Origin: IOR16 sp963521065
GTDB lineage: Bacteria > Bacillota > Clostridia > Peptostreptococcales > Anaerovoracaceae
DNA length: 64,000 nucleotides
NCBI GenBank assembly: GCA_963521065.1
Contig: CAUQTI010000017.1
Coordinates: 1-64,000 of the forward strand
Reading direction: 5' to 3'
Part shown: positions 40,941 through 49,275 of the stretch, in pieces
Layout of the letters: every line of letters begins with the position of its first letter
Position numbering within the stretch: the first letter of the stretch is position 1
The notes under the pieces: generated by a model
What the model was told of the DNA's origin: nothing
What the model saw: the letters and a program-made list of their open reading frames with translations, nothing else
Databases searched by the model: none
Made by a program: the position numbers and the translations under genes

Positions 40941-42386
40941 TTATGCCAGCGCATTGGCTGCAAGTTCAATATCCAACTTACGCTGCTCCAAAATCTCCTG
41001 ATATTCTTCTTCTGTCATTTTTTCCATCGTGATTCCCGTAAATCCATAGAAAATGGATACCAAAGGATTTATGAGGTTTAGGAAACAGTAAGGAATATAT
41101 TCCACGGTAGGCACACCTAAGGACGAGCTCATAGCCGCACCGCAGGTATTCCATGGAATCAGGCAAGAAGTAATTGTTCCTGCATCCTCAAGGCATCTTG
41201 ACAGGTTCTTTGGCTTCAATTTGCGATCTTCAAATGCCGTCTTGAACATTCTGCCCGGAAGCACGATTGCCAAATATTGATCGGAAGCTGCCGCATTTAC
41301 CGCAATGCAGCTAATAATTACCATCGTGACAAGCAGTCCGGTATTTTTCGCAACCTTTAACATTACATCACAGATGCTGCCGAGCATATTGGTTGAATCC
41401 AAGACACCGCCGAAGCACATTGCACACAAGATAATCCCGACGGTACCGTACATAGAAGTCATTCCGCCTCTGGTGAGAAGGGTGTCAACAAATTCAATAC
41501 CGGTCTCACTGACATATCCGCTGTAAGCTACCACAGTTGCAACCTCACCGAAGCTCCCTCCCTGGAAAGCTGCAGCACAGATAACGCCTAAAATGGCACC
41601 GCCGAAAAGGCCCGGAAGAGCAGGCACCTTGAAGACAACCATCGCAATAATAAGGCACGGCGGGATTAGAAGGAGTGGTGAAATATAAAAGTTTTCTTTC
41701 AATCCCTGCATTAGAATATCCACACTATTCATGTCTACGTTAGACGCATTGCTGATTCTCATTCCAAGAATCGCAAATAAAATAAGTGCAATGATATAAG
41801 ATGGTGTTACCGTATATACCATATGCTTGATATGATCAAATAAATTGCTCCCTGCCATTGCAGGAGCCAAATTTGTCGTGTCAGAGAGCGGTGACATCTT
41901 ATCCCCGAAATACGCTCCGGAAATAATCGAGCCTGCGACAATTGGAAGCGGAAGTCCCAATCCAGCTCCAATTCCAATCAATGCAATTCCGGCAGTTCCC
42001 GCAGTGGTCCATGAGGAACCGGTTGCAAGGGATACAATGGAGCAGAGCAGCATACTTGCTACTAAGAAAATAGAAGGTTTTATAATCATTAGTCCGTAAT
42101 AAATCATTGCCGGTACGATACCCCCTGCAATCCATGTTGCAATTACCATACCGATAACCAATAAAATTAAAATTGCCTGCATTGCACGAGAAATTCCGTT
42201 AATCATCGCCTTTTCAAGAAAAGACCATTTGAATCCATTTTTAATAGCCACCAGCGACGCGATTGCTGCCGTAGTAGCAATTGGAATATGTACGCTCCCG
42301 CCTACAATGACCAATGTGTAAATCAATAGTGCAATTAAGATACAAAGGATCATAACAATCTGCCACATAGGAATCTTTTTTCCCAT
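40941..42386 (-). CDS. nhaC: NhaC-family Na+/H+ antiporter
   Basis: A membrane antiporter of 481 residues with eleven to twelve hydrophobic segments. SLATGSSWTTAGTAGIALIGIG (about 142), the SGAYFGDKMSPLSDTTNLAPA segment (about 180-200) and AASDQYLAIVLPGRMF (about 388) are NhaC hallmarks; substrates are Na+ and H+, or malate/lactate in some members. I chose ATG 42386, where GGGAGG lies 9 bases upstream. The leader from 42386 to 42490 is very AT-rich on the coding strand and starts with a terminator-like hairpin. Confidence 0.92.
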   Translation of the reverse strand: MGKKIPMWQIVMILCILIALLIYTLVIVGGSVHIPIATTAAIASLVAIKNGFKWSFLEKAMINGISRAMQAILILLVIGMVIATWIAGGIVPAMIYYGLMIIKPSIFLVASMLLCSIVSLATGSSWTTAGTAGIALIGIGAGLGLPLPIVAGSIISGAYFGDKMSPLSDTTNLAPAMAGSNLFDHIKHMVYTVTPSYIIALILFAILGMRISNASNVDMNSVDILMQGLKENFYISPLLLIPPCLIIAMVVFKVPALPGLFGGAILGVICAAAFQGGSFGEVATVVAYSGYVSETGIEFVDTLLTRGGMTSMYGTVGIILCAMCFGGVLDSTNMLGSICDVMLKVAKNTGLLVTMVIISCIAVNAAASDQYLAIVLPGRMFKTAFEDRKLKPKNLSRCLEDAGTITSCLIPWNTCGAAMSSSLGVPTVEYIPYCFLNLINPLVSIFYGFTGITMEKMTEEEYQEILEQRKLDIELAANALA

Positions 42387-42454
42387 AAGTTTCATCCTCC
42401 CTAAAAAATAAAATAAAAATAAGTAAAATATGAAGTAAAAATATGAAGTAAAAA

Positions 42455-42486
42455 TAAGCCACAAGGTTTTTAACACCTCATGGCTT
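42455..42486 (-). terminator. Hairpin between the sensor kinase and nhaC
   Basis: On the minus strand TAAGCCATGAGG, loop, CCTTGTGGCTTA is followed by TTTTTAC. It terminates the two-component operon or attenuates read-through into nhaC. TACTTCATA occurs twice just after it. Confidence 0.7.
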
Positions 42487-42536
42487 AAATATAGCGGGAA
42501 GAACTTAATATAAACTTAAAAAAATCTGAATATTTC

Positions 42537-43880
42537 TTATTTTATAAAAACTGGAAGAGAAATGATTACTTCAAAGTAATAACCATCATGCCGTACCTGC
42601 ATAATCCCTCTGTGCTGACTTACGATCTTCTTGCTGCTGTAAAGCCCAATTCCGGTGCTTTCTACATACCGTTCAGGAGATCTGATATTCCGTTCCATAA
42701 TTTCAAGCCGCTCTCCCTTTATCTGCGCAGTCAGCAGTACAGGAAGACTTGCATCTGCATATTTCAATATATTAGAGGTAATGTTGTCAAAGACGCGACG
42801 AAATTGAATGACATCTGCACTTATTTCAAAGCCTTCTTTAAAATGATAATCGAAATCTGGCCGAAACCCATTTTCTCTTAAAGTAAAGTACATTTCTGAA
42901 ATGATTTGAGAAATAAGTTCATTGCCGTTTAAAAGCTCCCAGTGAAGCACTTCTTTTTCCTGCTGCTTTTGCACAGACCGTTCAAAAAGTTCCTCTGCCA
43001 TTCCTTTTATTTGATATGCACGAGTACGCGCATTTTCAATATAGCGGTTCATCACCTCTTGATCCTCATAACGGCGATCCTTTAAAAAGTCAAGATAGCA
43101 AATAACAGAAGTGAGCGGTGTACGAATATCGTGGGAAATTGCAGCTATCACTTCTTGGTTTTTTATATTCAACTCCTGCTCCAGCTTTCTCTGCTTCTGC
43201 AAAGAGGCACTCATTGCATTGATATAGCTTGCCAAACTAGTCAGCTCGTCATTCCCTTTCAGCTCAATTCGACAGTCTGATTCGTTTCTGCTCATCCGTT
43301 CAAGCCCCTGATGAATTTTATCAATATACCCAAACCGTCTTCGACACAGAGATAAGAAGCAAATCAAAAATGTGATAAGAAATACGGTAAAGCTCGCAAA
43401 TGAGATTTCCAGCTCATGCTGATAAAAATAATCTCCGCTGATAATGAGAGTTGCATCGCCATCTTTAAAATGAATGGGATATCCGAAGGAGGGACGTACA
43501 GTCTCATCCCACCCAAAATTGTCCTCCAGCATTCCGGCTTTTCGGTTCTTCCAGTTTGCATAATGAAGAAAAGAGTCAAAATATACGACATCTCCTCTGT
43601 AAATCTTAATTGCAACATACCAATTAATTTGATTCCACCGTGCAAGCGTTTCAGTGTCTGTTGCTTCCAATTCATGCATCTCTACAAATCGCTCCAGTGT
43701 ACGTGCATACCTTCTGGAATCCTGCTGGATTACTTCCGGAGTGCTGCTGTGTTTTTCAAGGTATCGCCCCAAGTAAAAAACTGTCGTCCCATAAAAAATA
43801 AGTGCAATACCCGCAGAAATAATAATGTATAGCAAAACCTGTGAATAAAGGCTTTCTTTGCGCAGATTGCTAATCGACAT
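42537..43880 (-). CDS. Two-component sensor histidine kinase
   Basis: A 447-residue membrane kinase. TM1 spans about 14-36 and TM2 about 165-185, with a roughly 130-residue extracytoplasmic sensor of no recognised type. HAMP follows (about 187-240). The phosphoacceptor is His in AAISHDIRTPLTSVI (about 249). The ATPase part has DNITSNILKYAD (N box) and STGIGLYSSKKIV (G1 box). It overlaps the response regulator stop by 11 bases, so both form one operon. The signal is unknown; the nearby nhaC may be a target, given order and strand. Confidence 0.92.
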   Translation of the reverse strand: MSISNLRKESLYSQVLLYIIISAGIALIFYGTTVFYLGRYLEKHSSTPEVIQQDSRRYARTLERFVEMHELEATDTETLARWNQINWYVAIKIYRGDVVYFDSFLHYANWKNRKAGMLEDNFGWDETVRPSFGYPIHFKDGDATLIISGDYFYQHELEISFASFTVFLITFLICFLSLCRRRFGYIDKIHQGLERMSRNESDCRIELKGNDELTSLASYINAMSASLQKQRKLEQELNIKNQEVIAAISHDIRTPLTSVICYLDFLKDRRYEDQEVMNRYIENARTRAYQIKGMAEELFERSVQKQQEKEVLHWELLNGNELISQIISEMYFTLRENGFRPDFDYHFKEGFEISADVIQFRRVFDNITSNILKYADASLPVLLTAQIKGERLEIMERNIRSPERYVESTGIGLYSSKKIVSQHRGIMQVRHDGYYFEVIISLPVFIK

Positions 43881-44568
43881 AATAGCCCTTCCCCCAAGCA
43901 GTTTTAATAATTCTCGGTTCCTTGTAATCTATTTCAATCTTTTTTCTCAGCTTTAAAATATGTACCATAATGGTATTATTCGCAGAATAAAAGTAAGGCT
44001 CATTCCAGATGCTCTCATATAAATTTTGTGCGGTAAATATTTTCTTTCGATTTTTTGCCATCAGAATTAGAATCCGATATTCCAACGCAGTCAAAGCAAT
44101 TTCCTTTCCCTCCAGAAAGACCTTCTGCTCATTTAAATCAATCTTCAGCAAGTCCAGACACAGGTTTTTCCCTTCTTCCTTATACTGTTTTCCTTGGTAA
44201 ACATAATAGCGTCTCAAAAGTGACTTTACGCGTGCCAAGAACTCCGAATAGGAAAAGGGCTTTGATAAGTAATCATCACCACCTGCACTGAAGCCGATGG
44301 CTTTATCCGAATCGCTGTCTTTTGCAGTAAGAAAAAGCACCGGTGCAATTGTTTTCTCTCGAATCTCCTTGCAGACAATAAACCCCGACTTTAAGGGCAT
44401 CATCACATCCAGCACAATCAAATCAATGGTTTCATCCGCTAAAGCAACCGCCGCCTCACCATCCGTTGCAACAATTACCTCATAGCCCTCTGAATCAAGC
44501 AGAATTGTTAATATTTCTATGATTTCCGGACTGTCATCCGCAATCAAAATACGTTTTTTCTGCATCAC
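43870..44568 (-). CDS. OmpR/PhoB-family response regulator
   Basis: A 232-residue regulator. The receiver has ILIADDSPEI, phospho-Asp in LIVLDVMMPLKSG (about 54) and Lys in DYLSKPFSYSEF (about 105). The winged-helix effector (about 135-232) has LTALEYRILILMAKNRKKIF and the recognition-helix segment NTIMVHILKLRKKIE, ending KTAWGKGYYVD. It is the first gene of the operon, followed by the overlapping kinase. The upstream 200 bases are AT-rich. Confidence 0.94.
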   Translation of the reverse strand: MMQKKRILIADDSPEIIEILTILLDSEGYEVIVATDGEAAVALADETIDLIVLDVMMPLKSGFIVCKEIREKTIAPVLFLTAKDSDSDKAIGFSAGGDDYLSKPFSYSEFLARVKSLLRRYYVYQGKQYKEEGKNLCLDLLKIDLNEQKVFLEGKEIALTALEYRILILMAKNRKKIFTAQNLYESIWNEPYFYSANNTIMVHILKLRKKIEIDYKEPRIIKTAWGKGYYVD

Positions 44569-44755
44569 TAATTCCCTCCATCCCTTTGCTTTTCATTGCT
44601 CCGATTTAATAAATACATTGGGAATACACATCCTTTATTTTCCTATTTATTATATCATTTTGTATTTAAGAAAGATTAGGAAATTTCTTAATCTTTTTTA
44701 AGAAAGGCGTTGAACGAAAAAAAATTACGTAAAAAATAGAAAAGAAAACTCCTCA

Positions 44756-44801
44756 AATAAAAAAAGCAGATGTCCCACTTTTACAAAGTAGAATACCTGC
44801 T
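44756..44801 (-). terminator. Terminator after lysC
   Basis: On the minus strand AGCAGGTATTCTACTTT folds imperfectly onto AAAGTGGGACATCTGCT and is followed by TTTTTTTATTT. Confidence 0.7.
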
Positions 44802-44808
44802 CCTCTTT

Positions 44809-46122
44809 CTATTTTACAAATGCATTGTAAATTGCCCGAATTGCCGTCTCAAAATCTCTATTTTCCACGCCAACGATGATATTAATCTCACTGGAACCCT
44901 GATCAATCATTCGAATGTTCACCTTTGCTTCATAGAGTGCGGTAAAGAGCGTTGCCGAAACGCCCGGCCGGTTCGTCATCCCTGCACCCACCGTTGCAAT
45001 CAATGCCATATCATTAAAGACGTCAATTTTATCCGGCTGCACTTTTCTCTCAATTTCATCCAAAATTTCATCCAAAGCATGGTGCAGCTTCTTGTTTGAT
45101 ACGACAATGGAAATGGTGTCGATTCCGCTTGGCAAATGCTCCACCGGAACGTCATAATCCTCTAAGATACTTAATATGCGGCGAATGAATCCTCGCTCTG
45201 TCGCCATCATATTTTTTGTGATTGCGATAACAGAAAAATCTTTGCTCCCTGCAATTCCCGTTACAATACGGTCGTCACTTCTGTCCGGCTCCGACAAAAT
45301 AATGGTTCCCGGATGCTGTGGGTCATTCGTATTTCGGATATTGATTGGAATATTGGCTTCTCTTACCGGATAGACCGCATCTTCGTGAAGTACGCTGGCT
45401 CCCATATAAGACAGTTCTCTCAGCTCTTGGTACGAAACCGTCTTAATCGGCTCGGGATTTTTTACAATACGCGGATCTGCGACCAAAAACCCGGGTACAT
45501 CTGTCCAATTTTCATATACATCGGCATTTACCGCTTTTGCGACTAACGAACCGGTAATATCTGAGCCTCCCCTAGAAAAGGTTTTAATACTGCCATCCGG
45601 ATACGATCCAAAAAATCCGGGAATGACAGCCCGCTCATGCTCTTTCAGTGCTTTGGAAAGCGCTTCGTTTGTCTCTTCGTCTAAAAATTTCCCTTTTTTA
45701 TCAAACTGCACCAGACCTGTGGAATCGACAAAATCATACCCCAGATATGCTGCTGTCAAAATTGCACTTAAATATTCCCCGCGGCTGGCAATATAGTCCG
45801 CACTTGCACCATTTTCAAGGTTCTCTCTTATCTTTGCAAATTCCATCTCTAGCTCTACGTCTACACCCAGATTCATCTCCATTGCTCGAAAACGGTCACA
45901 AATCACCTGAAACACCTGATCGTAAGGAATATTATGCTCAATATGTGTCTTACACAAATACAGCAAGTCTGTTATTTTATTGTCCTCACTAAAACGTTTC
46001 CCTGGAGCGGATACTACCACATATCGCCTATCTTGGTCAGCCTCTATGATACTTCTGACTTTGGATAACTGAATGGCGTCTGCTACGGAGCTCCCTCCAA
46101 ACTTTGCTACTTTTACTCCCAT
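44809..46122 (-). CDS. lysC: Aspartate kinase
   Basis: It phosphorylates L-aspartate with ATP, the first step to Lys, Met and Thr. It has 437 residues. The catalytic domain starts VAKFGGSSVADA (KFGGSS, about 5-10) and has GFFGSYPDGSIKTFSRGGSDITGSLVA (about 197). Two C-terminal ACT domains (VIAITKNMMATERGFIRRIL and IATVGAGMTNRPGVSATLFTAL) give amino-acid feedback. The ATG at 46122 has GAGAGGAAA upstream. It lies 168 bases after metK on the same strand, behind metK's terminator. No lysine riboswitch is visible in that gap. Confidence 0.94.
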   Translation of the reverse strand: MGVKVAKFGGSSVADAIQLSKVRSIIEADQDRRYVVVSAPGKRFSEDNKITDLLYLCKTHIEHNIPYDQVFQVICDRFRAMEMNLGVDVELEMEFAKIRENLENGASADYIASRGEYLSAILTAAYLGYDFVDSTGLVQFDKKGKFLDEETNEALSKALKEHERAVIPGFFGSYPDGSIKTFSRGGSDITGSLVAKAVNADVYENWTDVPGFLVADPRIVKNPEPIKTVSYQELRELSYMGASVLHEDAVYPVREANIPINIRNTNDPQHPGTIILSEPDRSDDRIVTGIAGSKDFSVIAITKNMMATERGFIRRILSILEDYDVPVEHLPSGIDTISIVVSNKKLHHALDEILDEIERKVQPDKIDVFNDMALIATVGAGMTNRPGVSATLFTALYEAKVNIRMIDQGSSEINIIVGVENRDFETAIRAIYNAFVK

Positions 46123-46230
46123 TCGATTGTTTCCTCTCTTAAAATCCTTCTTTAAATTTTTATAAAACGGTTTGTTTTGCAGGTTCCCTTGCATTCACCA
46201 AATTTTATTAATATTTTTCCCATTTTACTG

Positions 46231-46266
46231 CAAAAAAGAAAAATGGTCAACTAAATGTGACCATTT
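46231..46266 (-). terminator. Terminator after metK
   Basis: Perfect 9-bp stem AAATGGTCA / TGACCATTT (46266-46258 with 46249-46241) with 8-base loop, followed on the minus strand by TTCTTTTTT. Confidence 0.85.
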
Positions 46267-46289
46267 CCCTACTATTATATGCCTTTTGT

Positions 46290-47477
46290 TTAGAGCTGTG
46301 CCTCTTTACGGAGAATTTCAGCCTTATCCGTTTTTTCCCAAGTCAGGTCAATGTCGGTTCTGCCAAAATGGCCATAAGCGGCAAGCTGCCGATAAATAGG
46401 GCGCCGCAAATCCAAATCACGGATGATCGCAGCCGGCCTTAAATCAAAATGTTTCTCTACCAATGCTTCTATTTTTTCTTCGGAAATTTTTCCGGTTCCA
46501 AACGTTTCTACGAGAACGGAAACCGGCTTTGCAACACCGATTGCATAGGCAAGTTCAATTTCACACTTGTCAGCAAGTCCTGCCGCAACAATATTTTTTG
46601 CAACGTATCTTGCTGCATATGCTGCGGAACGGTCTACCTTTGTTGGGTCTTTTCCGGAAAATGCACCGCCGCCATGTCTTGCGTATCCGCCATAGGTATC
46701 TACAATAATTTTTCGCCCGGTCAGTCCAGAATCGCCGTGCGGTCCGCCAATTACAAAACGGCCGGTTGGATTGACAAAGTACTTTGTATTTTCGTCTAAA
46801 AGCTCGGAAGGAATAATCGGCTTGATTACATGCTCAAGAATATCCTTTCGAATCTGCTCCTGTGTCGCTTCTGGATCATGCTGCGTAGAAATTAAAACAG
46901 TGTCAACGCGGACTGGTTTATCGCCTTCATATTCAACGGTAACCTGCGTTTTCCCATCTGGACGAAGATAATTCAGCTTTCCTGTTTTTCTTACGGCTGT
47001 CAGCTGCATTGCCAGCTTATGCGCCAAAGAAATCGGCATCGGCATGAGCTCTTCTGTCTCATTGCAGGCAAAACCAAACATGATGCCCTGATCGCCGGCT
47101 CCGATTGCTTCAATATTATCTTGCAGCGTACCCTCTTTGTATTCCAGTGCTTTATCGACACCCATTGCAATGTCACCCGACTGTTCGTCAATTGCAGTCA
47201 TCACCGCGCAGGTATTTCCGTCGTATCCATATTCACCCTTTGTATAGCCGATATCCTTAATGACACTTCGAATAATTTTAGGAATATCTACATAGCAATT
47301 TGTGCTAATCTCTCCGACTACCATCGCAAGTCCTGTCGTTACTGTACTTTCAGCCGCAACTCTTCCATTTGGATCCTGTTCAAATATTGCGTCTAAAATC
47401 GCATCGGAAATTTGGTCGCACATTTTATCAGGATGCCCCTCTGTTACGGATTCAGATGTGAACAATCTCTTTGTCAT
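46290..47477 (-). CDS. metK: S-adenosylmethionine synthetase
   Basis: It makes SAM from methionine and ATP, a cytosolic tetramer of 395 residues. Signatures are GHPDKMCDQISDAILDAI (about 14), GAGDQGIMFGFACNET (about 117) and the P-loop-like GGGAFSGKDPTKVDRSAAYAARY (about 262). The ATG at 47477 has AAAGGAGG upstream. A SAM-I riboswitch with terminator lies 195-350 bases upstream on the same strand, so it is repressed when SAM is abundant. Confidence 0.97.
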   Translation of the reverse strand: MTKRLFTSESVTEGHPDKMCDQISDAILDAIFEQDPNGRVAAESTVTTGLAMVVGEISTNCYVDIPKIIRSVIKDIGYTKGEYGYDGNTCAVMTAIDEQSGDIAMGVDKALEYKEGTLQDNIEAIGAGDQGIMFGFACNETEELMPMPISLAHKLAMQLTAVRKTGKLNYLRPDGKTQVTVEYEGDKPVRVDTVLISTQHDPEATQEQIRKDILEHVIKPIIPSELLDENTKYFVNPTGRFVIGGPHGDSGLTGRKIIVDTYGGYARHGGGAFSGKDPTKVDRSAAYAARYVAKNIVAAGLADKCEIELAYAIGVAKPVSVLVETFGTGKISEEKIEALVEKHFDLRPAAIIRDLDLRRPIYRQLAAYGHFGRTDIDLTWEKTDKAEILRKEAQL

Positions 47478-47671
47478 TTTCTTTCCTCCTTTTTCAATAA
47501 GAAAATATAAAAGATATAAAATAGCCTCAAACTGCAATAGTATATGCATAAAGTGGAAATTAAAACTCTAAATCAGTTTTTATTCTTGCATTGCGTTCAA
47601 AGGCTAAGATAGGATTTGATATTCTGACCGCTTTTTTATATAACCGTGATTTGATTCACTGCGATATAAAA

Positions 47672-47695
47672 ACACCTCTTCCGAAGAAGAGGTGT
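47672..47695 (-). terminator. S-box-controlled terminator
   Basis: ACACCTCTTC, loop TTCG, GAAGAGGTGT followed by TTTTTATAT on the minus strand. It is the terminator of the metK SAM riboswitch. Confidence 0.9.
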
Positions 47696-47718
47696 AAGCT
47701 GTATACTGCTATCTTCTC

Positions 47719-47828
47719 CTCATCTCTCAGAATAAATCTGTAGGACGTAGCACCTTTTCTGCCTGATAAATCAAGCACCTAGGTTGCCGGGCTTCACAGG
47801 GCCTATTCCCTCTGCCACTCTTGATAAG
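47719..47828 (-). promoter_or_regulatory. SAM-I (S-box) riboswitch of metK
   Basis: The minus strand begins CTTATCAAGAGTGGCAGAGG, continues with GGCCCTGTGAAGCCCGGCAA, then GGTGCTACGTCC and closes with GAGAGATGAG. These are the conserved S-box blocks in order, with the P1 stem pairing CTTATC to GATGAG. SAM binding would favour the terminator at 47672-47695. Confidence 0.96.
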
Positions 47829-47897
47829 GTCTATTTAATTGTATATTTATTATATAACCGCAAAACAGGAATGTCAAACATACTTCCTGCAATATTT

Positions 47898-49013
47898 TTA
47901 TATCAGTTTAATATATTCGTCCACATAGTGTAGTGCCGCTCCAACTGCAGACGCTTCAAATTTATAATCACACACCTTAATGTAACTTCCATTCTTTTCA
48001 AAGGGATTGCGCTGACTCACCAACGCTGTCAACTCACTAATGTGCATCTCCATATGACTTCCCACATAGCCGCCTAACACTACATCGCAGTCAAAAGCCA
48101 TTCTTAAATTGTAAACTAACTGCGATAAGTATTGTAAGTATTCCTGAAATGCATTTAAGTATGTTTCTTCTCTTCGCTCCACTCGTTTGAAAAATTCAGC
48201 GAGGCTCCCGTCGGTCAAATCAGAAAGCAACTTTGCATTGCAATACGCATCTGCGCATCCTTTCTGCCCGCAATAACAAGGCTTTCCCTTGTCTACCAAT
48301 GTAATATGCCCAAATTCACCGCTGCGGTGATTGATGCCGTGATACGCGTTCTGTGAATACATAATTGCACCACCTACGCTGTTACTTAAAGAAACATACA
48401 CAATAGGATCCTGTGAATCTCTTCTCCAAAATTCCGCGAACCCACCAGAATTCGCATCATTAAAAAATCGAAACGGATAAGGAATATGTTCCTGCATTTT
48501 TTTATATAAATTCTCCGGTGCCGGAAGAACGCTGATATAGGTAATCGTTTTCCCATCCTCCCCGACAATTGCAGGAAGAGAAACCCCAAGTCCCAAAATT
48601 CGCTCCGGATTTGCCTTACTTTCCACTACAAAACAATCTATAATCTGTCCAAGCTCTTCATAAAAGCTTTCCTCATCCTTAAATTCAAATCGAATTCGAT
48701 TACTGTATAAAATTACACCCTTTAAATCAACTAAAACTAAACTGACGTGATTTCTTGTAATATCAAGTCCCAATGCCACTTTAAAGTCATCGACACTATC
48801 AATTACTTTCGCTTTTCTGCCGCCGGTCGACTCAAAGGTCCCCTCTTCGCGGATTAATCCCCGTTCCTTTAATTCTATGAGATTTTGACTTACTGTAGGC
48901 AGACTTAAATTCAGAATCCTTGCAATCTCCTGTTTAGAAATGCCATTGGATTCATAAATTAATTTATATATCTGATTGCGGTTTCGCCTTTTTATTAACA
49001 TGCGGTTTTCCAT
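47898..49013 (-). CDS. ROK-family transcriptional regulator (XylR-like)
   Basis: A 371-residue repressor. The N-terminal winged HTH reads NGISKQEIARILNLSLPTVSQNLIELKERGL (about 20-50). The ROK sugar-kinase-like domain follows, with ALGLDITRNHVSLVLVDLKG (about 82) and the ROK zinc/sugar segment GEFGHITLVDKGKPCYCGQKGCADAYC (about 232-260). This is the XylR architecture, and it ends a polyol operon containing a xylulokinase. It is probably expressed partly on its own, since a terminator separates it from xylB. A dyad TAAGGAGTAAAATTCCTTA sits about 40 bases upstream of its ATG (49051-49069 region). Confidence 0.9.
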   Translation of the reverse strand: MENRMLIKRRNRNQIYKLIYESNGISKQEIARILNLSLPTVSQNLIELKERGLIREEGTFESTGGRKAKVIDSVDDFKVALGLDITRNHVSLVLVDLKGVILYSNRIRFEFKDEESFYEELGQIIDCFVVESKANPERILGLGVSLPAIVGEDGKTITYISVLPAPENLYKKMQEHIPYPFRFFNDANSGGFAEFWRRDSQDPIVYVSLSNSVGGAIMYSQNAYHGINHRSGEFGHITLVDKGKPCYCGQKGCADAYCNAKLLSDLTDGSLAEFFKRVERREETYLNAFQEYLQYLSQLVYNLRMAFDCDVVLGGYVGSHMEMHISELTALVSQRNPFEKNGSYIKVCDYKFEASAVGAALHYVDEYIKLI

Positions 49014-49050
49014 ACCATTCTCACTTTTCTAAAACTACTTTATAAAATAC

Positions 49051-49069
49051 ACCGTAAGGAATTTTACTC
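49051..49069. promoter_or_regulatory. Dyad upstream of the ROK gene, possible autoregulatory site
   Basis: TAAGGAATTTTACTCCTTA has symmetric ends (TAAGGA / TCCTTA) and an AT-rich centre. It lies 40 bases before the ROK gene. The site type is not diagnostic. Confidence 0.4.
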
Positions 49070-49216
49070 CTTATTGTCATTTTTTGCAATAAAAAAGTGC
49101 TCCTATTCCTGCCGAAAATTCAACTCTTCTTTTTTACCCGATCAGCAATGAAACGTTTCTCTAATCCGCCTTTTGCTGTTTTCACGCTAATCTGCATTTG
49201 CGACTCTCTTCTATAT

Positions 49217-49243
49217 AAAAAATGCCACATAAAATGGCACTTT
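49217..49243 (-). terminator. Terminator between xylB and the ROK gene
   Basis: On the minus strand AAAGTGCCA, loop, TGGCATTTT followed by TTATAT. It would end the transporter/xylB message before the regulator gene. Confidence 0.75.
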
Positions 49244-49275
49244 TCTTGTAGATGTTTTTTTATTATATCCCGACT

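Noticed and set aside
42395..42470. AT-rich tandem TACTTCATA motif as a possible iteron origin
   Set aside because: Only two clear copies, inside an mRNA leader.
46123..46230. Lysine riboswitch before lysC
   Set aside because: The gap is too short and lacks the conserved blocks; the hairpin there is the metK terminator.
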